A DNA stretch of 64,000 nt from Eucriotettix oculatus (Eukaryota; Arthropoda; Insecta; Orthoptera; Tetrigidae): the NCBI GenBank assembly GCA_034510155.1, contig CM067378.1:117714010-117778009 (forward strand). Reading direction: 5' to 3'. A program made the translations under genes and the position numbers. This document shows positions 43,356 to 52,935 of this stretch, one piece after another; the first letter of the stretch is position 1, and the number at the start of each line of letters is the position of its first letter. The notes under the pieces are model-generated. The model was not told where the DNA came from. It was given only the letters and a program-made list of their open reading frames with translations, and made no database searches.

Positions 43356-45089
43356 AACCTTAACTAATTACAAAAATATTTTTAAAAAAATCGTTCTCTT
43401 TTTGTAATTGTCTGTTTCCTCGTGTACAGATGTTGGATGACGTCATCTCTAGTACACTGACCACATGGAATAGTCGACGACAGGTTGATCGATCGTTTTA
43501 CATTCGCTCTGTGTGTGTGTGTGTTTTTCCCCCCTCCTCTTTTACGTAAATGGCTGCACTGATCCCTTCATGTGTTGCTGTAATCGATTCTGGTCACGCG
43601 AACCGAACGAATCCTACGACGCTCAGCAATTAATACCGGATTCTGCCGCCGGATGCTGAGGATTTCATGCTATAAAGTCCCGTCCATTCAACAACCTCAT
43701 GGCTAAAGGTTTATGGAAGCTTAATTCACTGGTCCCTGGGATGGAGGAGGGAGGAAAGGGGAGAAGGGGGTGGATTTATTCCATATGAAGAGAGGATTGA
43801 TCGAACTGGAGCGTATGAATCACAACTGTCTTCTAGGTCATGAGGGAAGATTACTCTAGAAACTCACCTCTGACCTTCAAGGGTAACTTATAATTGGAGG
43901 AAATTATTTTTTTCGATTTTGTGTTTTCCTTTTTTTGGATCATCAGGCATTTTATTTACAAAGTTGGGAACACTTCTCACTCTTCTTCCGCGATTAACTC
44001 TTCAAGCTGAGTCAATCTTCTTCTGCAATCAACTCTTTTCAAGACATGCAATCCCGTTTCTTTCTTCACCTAGAATGGATTTTTCCCCATCTCTGCCCGC
44101 CCTCTAATTACCTCAATATCTTACCGTACCTAAGCAATAATAATGTTTAACCTGTTCCTTTCCACGTGACGCTACCTACAAACCTCTCTTGATGACCCTC
44201 AGGGTGACTGACACGTGGTCAGCGTCTTCCTTTAAGTTTTCCTAACCATGACCCAAGAACACACGCTCATATCAGAATTCTAAACCGCGGACCTCTACTG
44301 GTCGGCCATGTTCAAATACTCTCGAAAAATAAAATCGTTCGCATGTAGGTGATACTTGTTGACTCTATCCTATTTAGGATCAAATTTCTCCTCTGAGTGG
44401 TCAAGAAGAAAATGGATCTAGGTGAAGGAAGAAAGTTAATTCACCTAGATTTTCCAATCTCTGTGTCCCCCCCTTTAATTATTTGAATATCCATGATCCA
44501 CAATTCCTCACACCTGGTCCATTCTTTGTGTGATATCTTTCGTCGTTCCTCATATTTTACTGACATAATTTATTGTTGATATTTCTGAAAACTCGCAGTT
44601 TCTGGAAATTTCTCCCAAGATTCGTGGTTGTTTTTATCTTACCCCTGCTTTACGTTCCTTTCTCTCAGCTTTCTTCCAAAATTTTCACACGTTTCACAGC
44701 ATTAACAGAGGATATCTTATATTTTCCTGTCAATAAATCTAGGATTTGCCTTTGTAAATCGGTCGCTCTTCTCTATCGGGACTCAATGTAACGGCTGATG
44801 ACGTCACTAATACGACAAAAGCGTATCACTTTTACTACGAGCATTTATAGCATGTAACATATATAACATATATAAGTTTAAAGTATTGATTCACGTCGGC
44901 TTCGATTGCGCGTAAAGGTGGGTTTATTTCCAGTCATCGTTCGCAATAAAACCTCTCTAATCTTTCAATATAAAACCTTATCTCAACAGCATGGTTCCAG
45001 GAGAAAAGGAAATGGGGAGAGAGGGAAACACCCAAAGTCAGAATGACTCACCACGAAGATCTCAAACCCCGTCGACTGTCCGAAGATCG
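43356..45089. other. No recognisable gene
   Basis: Holds a GT run at 43509-43524, TGACGTCA at 43438-43445 and 44799-44806, and C/T-rich frames at 43919-44107 and 44573-44791 without family features. A SINE fragment is listed separately. Confidence 0.45.
44195..44315 (-). mobile_element. Fragment of tRNA-derived SINE (minus strand)
   Basis: 'cacgtggtcagcgt', 'aaccatgacccaagaacaca' and 'agaattctaaaccgcggacc' correspond in order to 35480-35570 of the better copy, with the B box mutated. Strongly diverged. Confidence 0.4.
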
Positions 45090-45765
45090 GGTTCAGCAAA
45101 GGGATAAAAAACTAAAGATCTGGTTCAGGAAAGGGATAAATAACCAAATAAAAACTAAAGATCTGGTTCAGGAAAGGGATAAATAACCAAATAAAAACTA
45201 AAGATCTGGTTCAGGAAAAGGATAAATACCCAAATAAAAACTAAAGAACGGGTTCAGGAAAGGGATAAATAACCAAATAAAAACTAAAGATCGGGTTCAG
45301 GAAAGGGATAAATAACCAAATAAAAACTAAAGATCTGGTTCAGGAAAGGGATGAATAACCAAATAAAAACTAAAGATCTGGTTCAGGAAAAGGATAAATA
45401 CCCAAATAAAAACTAAAGAACGGGTTCAGGAAAGGGATAAATAACCAAATAAAAACTAAAGATCGGGTTCAGGAAAGGGATAAAAAACCAAATAAAAACT
45501 AAAGATCTGGTTCAGGAAAGGGATAAATAACCAAATAAAAACTAAAGATCTGGTTCAGGAAAGGGATAAATAACCAAATAAAAACTAAAGATCTGGTTCA
45601 GGAAAGGGATAAATAACCAAATAAAAACTAAAGATCTGGTTCAGGAAAGGGATAAATAACCAAATAAAAACTAAAGATCTGGTTCAGGAAAGGGATAAAT
45701 AACCAAATAAAAACTAAAGATCGGGTTCAGTAAAGGGATAAATGACCAAATAAAAACTAAAAAAA
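45090..45765 (+). repeat. 43 bp satellite, about 15 units, with 172 bp higher-order pattern
   Basis: Unit: 'ggttcaggaaagggataaat' + 'aaccaaataaaaactaaaga' + 'tct'. Starts at 45122, 45165, 45208, 45251, 45294 and so on to 45724; 45090 is a truncated edge unit. Diagnostic variants (aaaagg with tacccaaat; gaacggg; gatcggg) repeat in the same order in units 45208-45294 and 45380-45466, a shift of four units (172 bp). The minus-strand 68-codon frame (45671-45877) is a by-product of the repeat. Confidence 0.95.
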
Positions 45766-45888
45766 TACCAAGTACTGGTGTTCTAACTACTGTTTTTTTA
45801 AAAGTTGATATTAAAGATTGGATACCCAATTTACAGTCTTCATTTATTGACATGCTACACATTTCATTGTCAGTCATGTATTTTACTC

Positions 45889-45923
45889 AGGAGCTTTCGG
45901 CTCAATGAACCAGATTCATCCAA
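45889..45923 (-). ncRNA. Hammerhead-like motif, AGCT variant
   Basis: Minus strand: 'tggatgaatctggttcattg' then 'agccgaaagctcc'. Box one is UGGAUGA (U4 changed), stem II can form GGTT/AGCC, box two is GAAAGCUC. Here the palindrome next to the cleavage position is AGCU in place of ACGU, the same design with different bases. Single copy in the window. Confidence 0.3.
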
Positions 45924-47412
45924 GGGTTATTTCTCCTACCTTATTGCAGTTAAAAAGCATGTCAAGTCAACTTAATTCGTCTATATTTTGGTTTCCGATC
46001 TGTCACCTTGCTGCGTTTACCTCGTATGTGCTCATGTGCTACATCACATGAATTAAATCAGGAGGAATTATTTTAAGAAACTAAATAATAGTATTCTAAG
46101 AGCGTGAATTTCTGCTTCGATTTCGAAGACTTTAAAATGTCCGCGCGCTCCCTCACGTATATCTTGGCTACGTTCTCCGTAGCACGAGAATATCGTCTGG
46201 GATGAGAAATGCGCATGCGCAGTGTTAGCGTTTCACACCGCTGCTCGCCTAACATCCAGCAATAATATGAGCTACCAAAGGCTGACATCATCAGGATACA
46301 GTTTTTAATCGTTTTTTGACGAATTAATAAAAAGATTACTGTTTATGCACTTGTTGTGGTTTATTTGGTTTACTCAAAGTTTATTAAAATAAATAAATAA
46401 ACGTTTAACAGACAGGTGGCATTTTGAGAAAACTTTCATATTTCTGAGGAAACTCCCGTACGTACGATCCTGCATAGAATATCCCCATAAAACGTGACTT
46501 TTTCCTGAAATTAACTTTATTTATTTAAAATATGTATCAAGTAAAAATACTGTCGTGTTAGGAATTTGCGCCAATATGGTTATACTTTTTTTACAATTTT
46601 AAAATTTCGTTTCTATTACACGCGATGGAGACGAAATTGTAAATGTAGCATCCATCCTTATCTTCCTAAAATTTGTCTTGTGGGGTGATGTAGGACTTGA
46701 CTTCAAATACCCACGAGCCGCCATTGGGTCTGCGATATTATCAAGTGACTGAATTTTTTTTGGATCAAAACCCAAGACCGAGACAAAGCAACTTAGACGT
46801 AACCTGGAAACCAGTTTCTGGAACAGTCAATCAGGCAACTTGACCAGTTCCGAGAAAGAAAGAAAGAGAAAAAAAGGAAAGAAAGGGTGAGAGGATTGAA
46901 CTGCGACAATGGATCCGTGACGTGGGTGACGCACCAGATTAAAGATCTGTGTCAAGCCTGAGGGACTCATGCAGCGCTTTACAACTCCATCACATCATCT
47001 CAGATAACCTCAGACAGTGTCGACTTCGACCGGATGACAAAAAGGAGAAAAAACAGTGTCACAGAAACAAAAACACTGCACAATAAATATTCTATTGAGC
47101 GAGGGGAAGGGGAGAGTAAGGAAAAGAAAATATCTGCGCCTGATTTGTCTCTTTTCTTTATTTGTCCGTCCGTGTATCTTATCGGGCTTGTCTTATCAGG
47201 TAAGAGATACGGGTTTCTCCGCAGTTGCTCGTCCCCAATCACTCTGGGGATGAAGTTACACGCGTGCAGAAAAATAATACGCTGCTGGACCAGTGACAAT
47301 CACTCTCTCACTCGCTCTCTCACTGCGCGCCACACTGCAGGGTAACAGGAGTACCTCAAGGTTCGGTAATCGGACCATCACAGGCGCATTACGACAGTTA
47401 ATAAGGAAAACT
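45924..47412. other. No recognisable gene
   Basis: Unique-looking sequence. Frames 47034-47345 (plus) and 47000-47299 (minus) overlap and are not recognised. Confidence 0.45.
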
Positions 47413-47475
47413 TGTTGTGGTATTCATTCAGTCCCAAGACTGGTCTGATGTATATTGCACAGCACAACAACAACA
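47413..47475 (-). mobile_element. RTE-type LINE tail only (minus strand)
   Basis: 'ggtattcattcagtcccaag' and 'actggtctgatg' are the reverse complement of the family tail (catcagaccagtc-ttgggactgaat-acc), followed by CAA-type repeats. Extreme 5' truncation or a tail-only insertion. Confidence 0.6.
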
Positions 47476-47568
47476 TTAATTAAAAACATAAATAATTAGA
47501 ATTTATTAAAATTAATTAATAAACAAAAAAATAGGGCAAAATACGTCAGCAGAAAAAAAAAATAATTC

Positions 47569-47600
47569 AACGTTTCATCCAACTTTGTGGATTTCCTCCG
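47569..47600 (-). ncRNA. Hammerhead-like motif, degenerate
   Basis: Minus strand: CGGAGGA (box one damaged), ATCC/GGAT stem II, GAAACGTT kept. The surrounding 'aataattcaacgtttcatcc' context resembles the other minus-strand copies. Confidence 0.35.
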
Positions 47601-49194
47601 GTTAAGTGGACACACAAAAAAATTATAACAAAATTTAAATTAATTTTGCCCACATTAATTTTCGTTACGAGTTTAATCCCGTTCCTTTGGATCACCTGTT
47701 TCGTCTCTTATCTCCAGAAAACAGTTCGGAAGATAAGCAACGTAAACAGAGCGCGTCTCATTTATCTTCTCTGCACACACTTGGCTCTCAGATCATGAGA
47801 AAGGACTAATCCTCTTCTTCTTCTTCATGCCTAAACTCCAAGACCAATTAGTTACATTACTCTCTGACTTCGTTGAAACCCGACGCGTGTGGACGTGGAC
47901 CAAAGTGATCCAAAACTACATCGTTATGACGAGAATTCTACATATCAATCAACGAATCTATTGGAGAAAGAAAGACACTACTACGCTGATGTTTCTCAAA
48001 CTGCTGATTTTAAATTCGATATTTTTCTTTAAAAAAAAACAAACAAATAGAGGACCCAATATGGCGGATATTAAAAAAATATTGAAACACTATATAATTT
48101 ATAAAAACAATTAGGCTGTAAGGGAATTTTTCTGTACGATAATTCTGAATTTGTTACTTAATTAAAAATTTAAAAAAAGAGGATTAAATAAGGCAGACGT
48201 AAAATTGAAAGATTGTTTGTGCAAATAATGGAAAAAAAACCTATATTTTAATCGATACTTTAGGTAATTCATTTGAATTTTTTTTAAAAAGGAAGAAGTT
48301 ATTTAACCAATGAAATCCTATATAAATATGTAAAATGTTTACAAGTCGGCAGTGCAGATGATTCAGGGCAAAAAATGGATCGATCAAGTATATGCTTCTC
48401 TGTATTTTCCTGTGTCTATGTCCTTTATTTAAGGTACCCGCAGCATATTAAGATGCCGGGCCGTAGCTTATGGTGGCTATGACGTCATACAGTAAGGGGC
48501 TAAGGCGACATTACGAAGAGATTAAGTACCGTGGCCCCCCCGGGGCTAATGTAAATGATATCTCAGGCAACGCCGGGCACCCAGCCATTCTTAACTGTAA
48601 CTAACATTTAATTTAAGTAATAAATAAATATTCAAAATGAAAAAAATAGGAATGAAATGATGACTGAATAACTTTAGAATAAAATTGTTCGCTATGGAAA
48701 TGTTTATGTTTTGTCACGACGTAATTGAGTGAGATAAGGAATGCCTGATTGATTTTTTTTCTTCTTCTCCTCCTCCTTGGAATTGTATAATTACTCGTCT
48801 CAACTCCAGATAATCCATGGCGGAGATAACAAAGAGAAACAGAGAGTTATCTCGCCGTCGTCGTCGTCGTCAAAGAGAATAAAAGAAATTCCTTCTCTTC
48901 TCCAGAGGTTTATCTCTCGTTTGTTTCGGCCGCTGGATCCAGATCCAGTGGAATTTTACTCGATTCTGTCATCGGCGGTGGCTTATTTTTCGGAGGAAAG
49001 TTTTCCGGAATCGTCCGTGTTTCTCTGCACGTAGACAGCGACACTGGAAACTCTCCACAGTGACGTCATTTGCAATTATATGACGTCTTTTAATTAGTCG
49101 TTAATCAGGGGAAGAAAAAAAATTGGTAGTAGTTGCTGCTTCCTCAATTTAGCCCTTTATAGGTTCAATATTGAGCCTGAGTATTATAAATAAA
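47601..49194. other. No convincing gene
   Basis: AT-rich, with a GC-rich motif at about 48577-48596 shared with 9447 and 53708. An 85-codon plus-strand frame at 48777-49034 (MELYNYSSQL..., with a Ser run from a TCG repeat) looks protein-like in part and is followed by TGACGTCA at 49061-49068, but I recognise no family. TGACGTCA also at 48480-48487. Confidence 0.4.
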
Positions 49195-49680
49195 AAAAAT
49201 ACAAACGACGGCCAAAAATGGTGTCAGAAATGGGAATAAGACGTTTCGTCCCCACAACTTTACGGAACTCCTCAATTTATTAATTTAAATTTTTACAAAA
49301 TTCTATTTTGCTCCTACAGCGCCAATTATAAATTTAAATTTGTAATATTTGAAGTTTAAATAAGGCCAAAAATGAGTCAGAAATGCGAATATGACGTTTC
49401 GTCCCCACAACTTCACGGAACTCCTCAATTTATTAATTTAAATTTTTTACAAAATTCTATTTTGCTCCTACAGCGCCAATTATAAATTTAAATATGTAAC
49501 ATTTGAAGTTTAAATAAGGCCAAAAATGTTGTCAGAAATGGGAATAAGACGTTTCGTCCCCACAACTTTATGGAACTCCTCACTTTGTTAATTTAAATTT
49601 TTACATAATTCTATTTTGCTCCTACAGCGCCAATTATAAATTTAAATATGTAACATTTGAAGTTTTAAATAAGGCCAAAA
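49195..49680 (-). ncRNA. Tandem array of three hammerhead-like monomers, about 154 bp each
   Basis: 'gacgtttcgtccccacaact' begins the motif at 49240, 49393 and 49548 (spacing 153 and 155). On the minus strand each reads UUGAGGA (UUGAAGUGA-like change in the third unit), stem II GTTCC/GGGAC (one G-U), GAAACGTC. No extra nucleotide is needed here, so stem II directly follows A9 as in the canonical fold. In units one and two AATAA before the core can pair with TTATT (unit one) after the cleavage site as stem I. The rest of each unit ('tattttgctcctacagcgcc', 'aaataaggccaaaaatg') is conserved between units. Confidence 0.65.
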
Positions 49681-49862
49681 ATAGACAAAACATGACAAAC
49701 TATAATTTAAAATCAACCTGATGAGGTTCAGGTTAAGCTAAATAACAATGCACAAGAATTATTACATTCTAAAGATGCAGTTGATGTTAAATTATAGTTT
49801 GTTATATTTCACTAATTTTTTGTCTGTTTTTGGCTTTATTTAAACTTACTCATATTGGTAAC
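49668..49862. repeat. Foldback element, about 195 bp
   Basis: Left arm 'aataaggccaaaaatagaca' ... 'acaaactataatttaaaatc' pairs with right arm 'aaattatagtttgttata' ... 'ttgtctgtttttggctttat'. The centre holds 'caacctgatgaggttcaggt', a CUGAUGA-like first box, without a clear GAAACGT second box. It directly continues the tandem array at 49195-49680. Confidence 0.65.
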
Positions 49863-50127
49863 TATTATATATATGTGTAATATTTGGTTAAAATATACGT
49901 AGTTCACTTTTCGATTCAAAGTATAATTTTTTTATTTCTAACATTTTAATAAAATGGTTCCAAAAATTTCCCCCATTCAGAAAATCAGTTTTGATGTCTA
50001 CTTCGTGTAATATCTATTACTATCAATTATCTGACACCTTCAATTATAATTTTTTGAAGAAAAAAGAAAGTATCCAATTTTATTTTTGTTGCCAGCCATG
50101 AATTATTAAAATTTATTTAATGCAATG
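49863..50127. other. No recognisable gene
   Basis: AT-rich spacer between foldbacks. Confidence 0.5.
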
Positions 50128-50310
50128 TTTAATTGAGACCAAAACGAGACGGAAAATAATAAAATGAAACCATAAATAGTGTAATACAGTTACATGTTCA
50201 ACCTGAAGAAGCGGTCGAGATCAGGACCGAAACGTGTAGTTGTATTAATTTTTTTTTTTTTTTGGTTTTATTTCATTAATTTCCGTCTCTTTTTTTGGTC
50301 TCAATTAAAC
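50128..50310 (+). ncRNA. Foldback element with central hammerhead-like core
   Basis: Terminal inverted repeats of about 50 bp: 'gtttaattgagaccaaaacg', 'agacggaaaataataaaatg' and 'aaacca' pair with 'tggttttatttcattaattt', 'ccgtctctttttttggtctc' and 'aattaaac'. The core is at 50203-50236: CTGAAGA, three extra bases, GGTC/GACC stem II, GAAACGTG. Position 17 is G where cleavable hammerheads need A, C or U, so this copy is probably inactive. The structure (arms as stem I, core in the middle) is the clearest in the window. Confidence 0.6.
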
Positions 50311-50359
50311 ATAATTTAATGATACAGACTTAAAGAACTGTTTTATTTAATACATTTAA

Positions 50360-50391
50360 AACGTTTCGTCCATATTTCTGTGCTGCATCAG
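50360..50391 (-). ncRNA. Hammerhead-like motif, altered first box
   Basis: Minus strand: CTGATGCAGCACAG, loop, GGACGAAACGTT. Second box and palindrome are intact, but the first box reads CUGAUGC, losing A9, and stem II is poor. Confidence 0.35.
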
Positions 50392-50905
50392 GTACGTATT
50401 TTAAAAATCAATTACAAATTTGAGGATTTCATGTTAATAATTGCGACGTTTTCAGTTCACTTTGTATGTAAGGTTGTGTAACTTGGTTAACAGCAGCAGC
50501 CAATGGACGTTCTCTTCTCCCTCACTCGTTAAATTTATTGAATGAAGCTTGAAGTTATCTTCCGTCTCTGTCTTATCTTTATTATCCCCTTCCGAGAAAT
50601 AAACAAATAAATATATATATTTATATGTAAAAGCAAATATTCGTGCCTCGTACTCGAGGGATTCTTGTGAACCTTACGACTGTTTGCTTTCTATATACTT
50701 TATCAATCTCCAGATAAGATTATGAGTGAATATTTTTTTTTCCGTCCGTCTTTCCTCAGTGAACAACAGTCTTTACCGTTGCTTTATTTATTTATTTATT
50801 TTGTCGTAATTTACCTGTGGATCTGATGACGTCATTCTCACAACCCTTATTCTTATCTGGGGAGGAGGATTCCGTCCACAAGCAGTAGTGGAAACCGTAA
50901 TTTAA
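50392..50905. other. No recognisable gene
   Basis: AT-rich with TATA and TTTA runs. TGACGTCA at 50827-50834. Confidence 0.5.
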
Positions 50906-50909
50906 GGTG

Positions 50910-51150
50910 AAACAATATGGAGGACGTTGACTAAGAGAAGGGATGGATTAATAAGTCACGGTTTAAGACACGAGGGTCTTGTAAAAAATTATCATTAGAG
51001 GGAAGTGTTTGGGGTAAGAGCAGTAGAGCGAGGACAAGGATGGTAGGTTACGGAGGATGTGCGTTGTGTTACTTATAAAGAAATGAAAAGGCTTGCGCAT
51101 GGAGTGTTGCATCAGCCCAGTCTTAAGACCGAATACCAGAACAACAAGGG
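50910..51150 (+). mobile_element. RTE-type LINE, 3' end
   Basis: 'aacaatatggaggacgttga' (TIWRTLT), KRRDGLISHGLRHEGLVKNYH-like text, 'aggatgtgcgttgtgttact', MKRLAHGVLHQPSLKTEYQ and the 'cagtcttaagaccgaatacc' tail with AACAACAA. Several deletions relative to 7.5 and 12.5 kb. Confidence 0.8.
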
Positions 51151-51194
51151 GAAACCGCTAAGACTTGTAGGTTACTTCCCCAAATTAAAAATAG

Positions 51195-52085
51195 AAATTT
51201 TGTTGACGAAGTCAATTTTATCCGAATTTTGGATTTCAGATGAAGGCCAAGGATGGAATATTCTGTGAATATCAGGGAGGATGTGAAATGTGCTAGTTAT
51301 GCGGAAATGAATAGACTTGCGCAAGATAGTTTCGGATGGAGGATTCCATCAGACCAGTCTGAACAACACAACAACACAAACAGTTTTGAGAAGAAATTAA
51401 TATTTTGTTGACGGAGTCAATTTTATCCGAATTTTGGATTTTAAAGGGAGGCCAAGGATGGAATATTCAAAGTTTGTTTGGGAGGAATTGAAATGTGCTA
51501 GTTATGTGGAAATGAATAGACTTGCGCAAGATAGTTTGGCATGGAGGATTGAATCAGACCAGTCTGAACAACACAACAACACAAACACTTTTGAGAAGAA
51601 ATTAATATTTTGTTGACGAAGTCAATAATTTTCTAATTTTGGATTTTAGATGAAGGCCAAGGATGGAATATTCTTAGGATGTGAAATGTGCTAGTTATGT
51701 GGAAATGAATAGACTTGCGCAAGATAGTTTGGCATGGAGGATTACATCAGACCAGTCTGAACAACACAACAACACAAACAGTTTTGAGAAGAAATTAATA
51801 TTTTGTTGACGGAGTCAATTTTATCCGAATTTTGGATTTTAGATGAAGGCCAAGGATGGAATATTCTGTGAATATCAGGGAGAATTACATCAGACCAGTC
51901 TGAACCGCACAACAACACAGTTTTCAGAAGAAATTAATATTTTGTTGACATAGTCAATTTTATGAGAATTTTGGATTTTAGATGAAGGCCAAGGATGGAA
52001 TATTCTTAGCGTATCAGGGAGGATGTGAAATGTGCTAGTTATGCGGAAATGAATAGACTTGCGCATGGAGGATTACATGAGCAGT
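51195..52085 (+). repeat. Tandem array built from an RTE 3' end, five units
   Basis: 'tgttgacgaagtcaatttt' or a close variant starts units at about 51201, 51406, 51611, 51804 and 51943 (spacing 205, 205, 193, 139). Each unit then carries 'gaaggccaaggatggaatat' and, where not deleted, 'gtgaaatgtgctagttatg' and 'gaatagacttgcgcaagata', which encode the family C-terminus (CASYxEMNRLAQDSLAWRI), plus the 'accagtctgaacaacacaac' tail. Unit two stays open for 60 codons (51434-51616). A roughly 90 bp non-LINE spacer is included in the unit, so the array was amplified as a composite. Confidence 0.85.
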
Positions 52086-52482
52086 AGTTAAGGAACTAAT
52101 TTCCCCTCTTAGTTATTTTTATGTTGTTGACTGTAAACATATGTTAGTGGGAAGATTTCCTCCCCTGTGATGATGATGATGTGTGTGTGTGTTGGAGACT
52201 TTCCCGTTGCTGTTGCCTCATTACGCCGCCAGGGGCCCAGAGGGTATAATTGCCCCCAGCTCACGCAAATTGTGGTCTTGGTTCGTTGAACCGACCGACC
52301 GACCGACCGGCGCTTGCTTTTTACAGCCGCCCCTCGGCCACGGCCCCCGTCCGTTACGCGGATGCGACCTCAGCTGGTCATCAGCGTCTCAGGGATCCAC
52401 GAGCTAGCGGCGGCGGAGTGATCCAAGTACTTCCTTGGTCAGTCAGTCAGTCACACTATTCATCACGAATTTGCCCACATTT
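52086..52482. other. CpG-rich stretch without recognisable gene
   Basis: GACC and GTCA short runs (52288-52305, 52440-52452). Frames 52183-52407 and 52250-52615 are unrecognised products of GC-rich sequence. Confidence 0.4.
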
Positions 52483-52935
52483 CTATACACCTGTCGCTCT
52501 GATGACGTCAGCGTCATTCACTCCCGCAAGCCTTATCCTCGTGGTGGGGCGCAGAGCAGGATTCCGTAATCCAATACAGTTAGCAGCTCCCTTATTTCTG
52601 ACCAGGCCCGTGTAGTCCTCCTGTCGCCTCCATAAAACCAACCCCAACCCGTTTCCCAACTTTCTGGCCCGTATTCTACCATAGGTCCAACTAGCCATGG
52701 CCTGTCTTGTAATTTTCTTCAACATTCTGTTTATGAAGTGTAATGACCTCCATACCCCCCCCCGCTATTTATGTGTTCCGCCCCCCCCCCCCACAATTTT
52801 CTCATCAAAAGTTACACCTAGATATTTACACGTTTCAACAAGCGGCACTTTATCGTTTCCTATTTTACATTCCCCGCTCCACTTCTCGTCGCCTTCGTTT
52901 GATGCCAGATCCATTGCCAAGTACATGATTAGTTT
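52483..52935 (-). pseudogene. LINE reverse transcriptase thumb region fragment
   Basis: Minus strand from about 52935: KLIMYLAMDLASNEGDEKWS, then KIGNDKVPLVETCKYLGVTF and DEKI. The VxxxKYLGVTFDE motif is the hallmark block after the catalytic site in Jockey/CR1/I-type reverse transcriptases. A G-run expansion breaks the frame at about 52780, then INRMLKKITRQAMASWTYGR continues in another frame (80 codons, 52483-52725), ending ARKLGNGLGLVLWRRQ and RLAGVNDADVI. A single fragment in the window, distinct from the FADD family. Frame breaks at homopolymers suggest either decay or sequencing indels. Confidence 0.8.

Noticed and set aside
45090..45765. CRISPR-like array because of regular spacing
   Set aside because: Units are contiguous 43-mers without unique spacers, and the context is eukaryotic. 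It is a satellite.
46255..46300. Possible further hammerhead-like motif (minus: CCTGATGATGTCAGCC then TTTGGTAGCTC)
   Set aside because: It has the CUGAUGA box and an AGCTC end but lacks the GAAA box between them, so the core cannot form.
48777..49034. 85-codon frame MELYNYSSQL... as a small gene
   Set aside because: Partly made of a TCG repeat (Ser run), no recognised domain, and only a TGACGTCA nearby. Insufficient.
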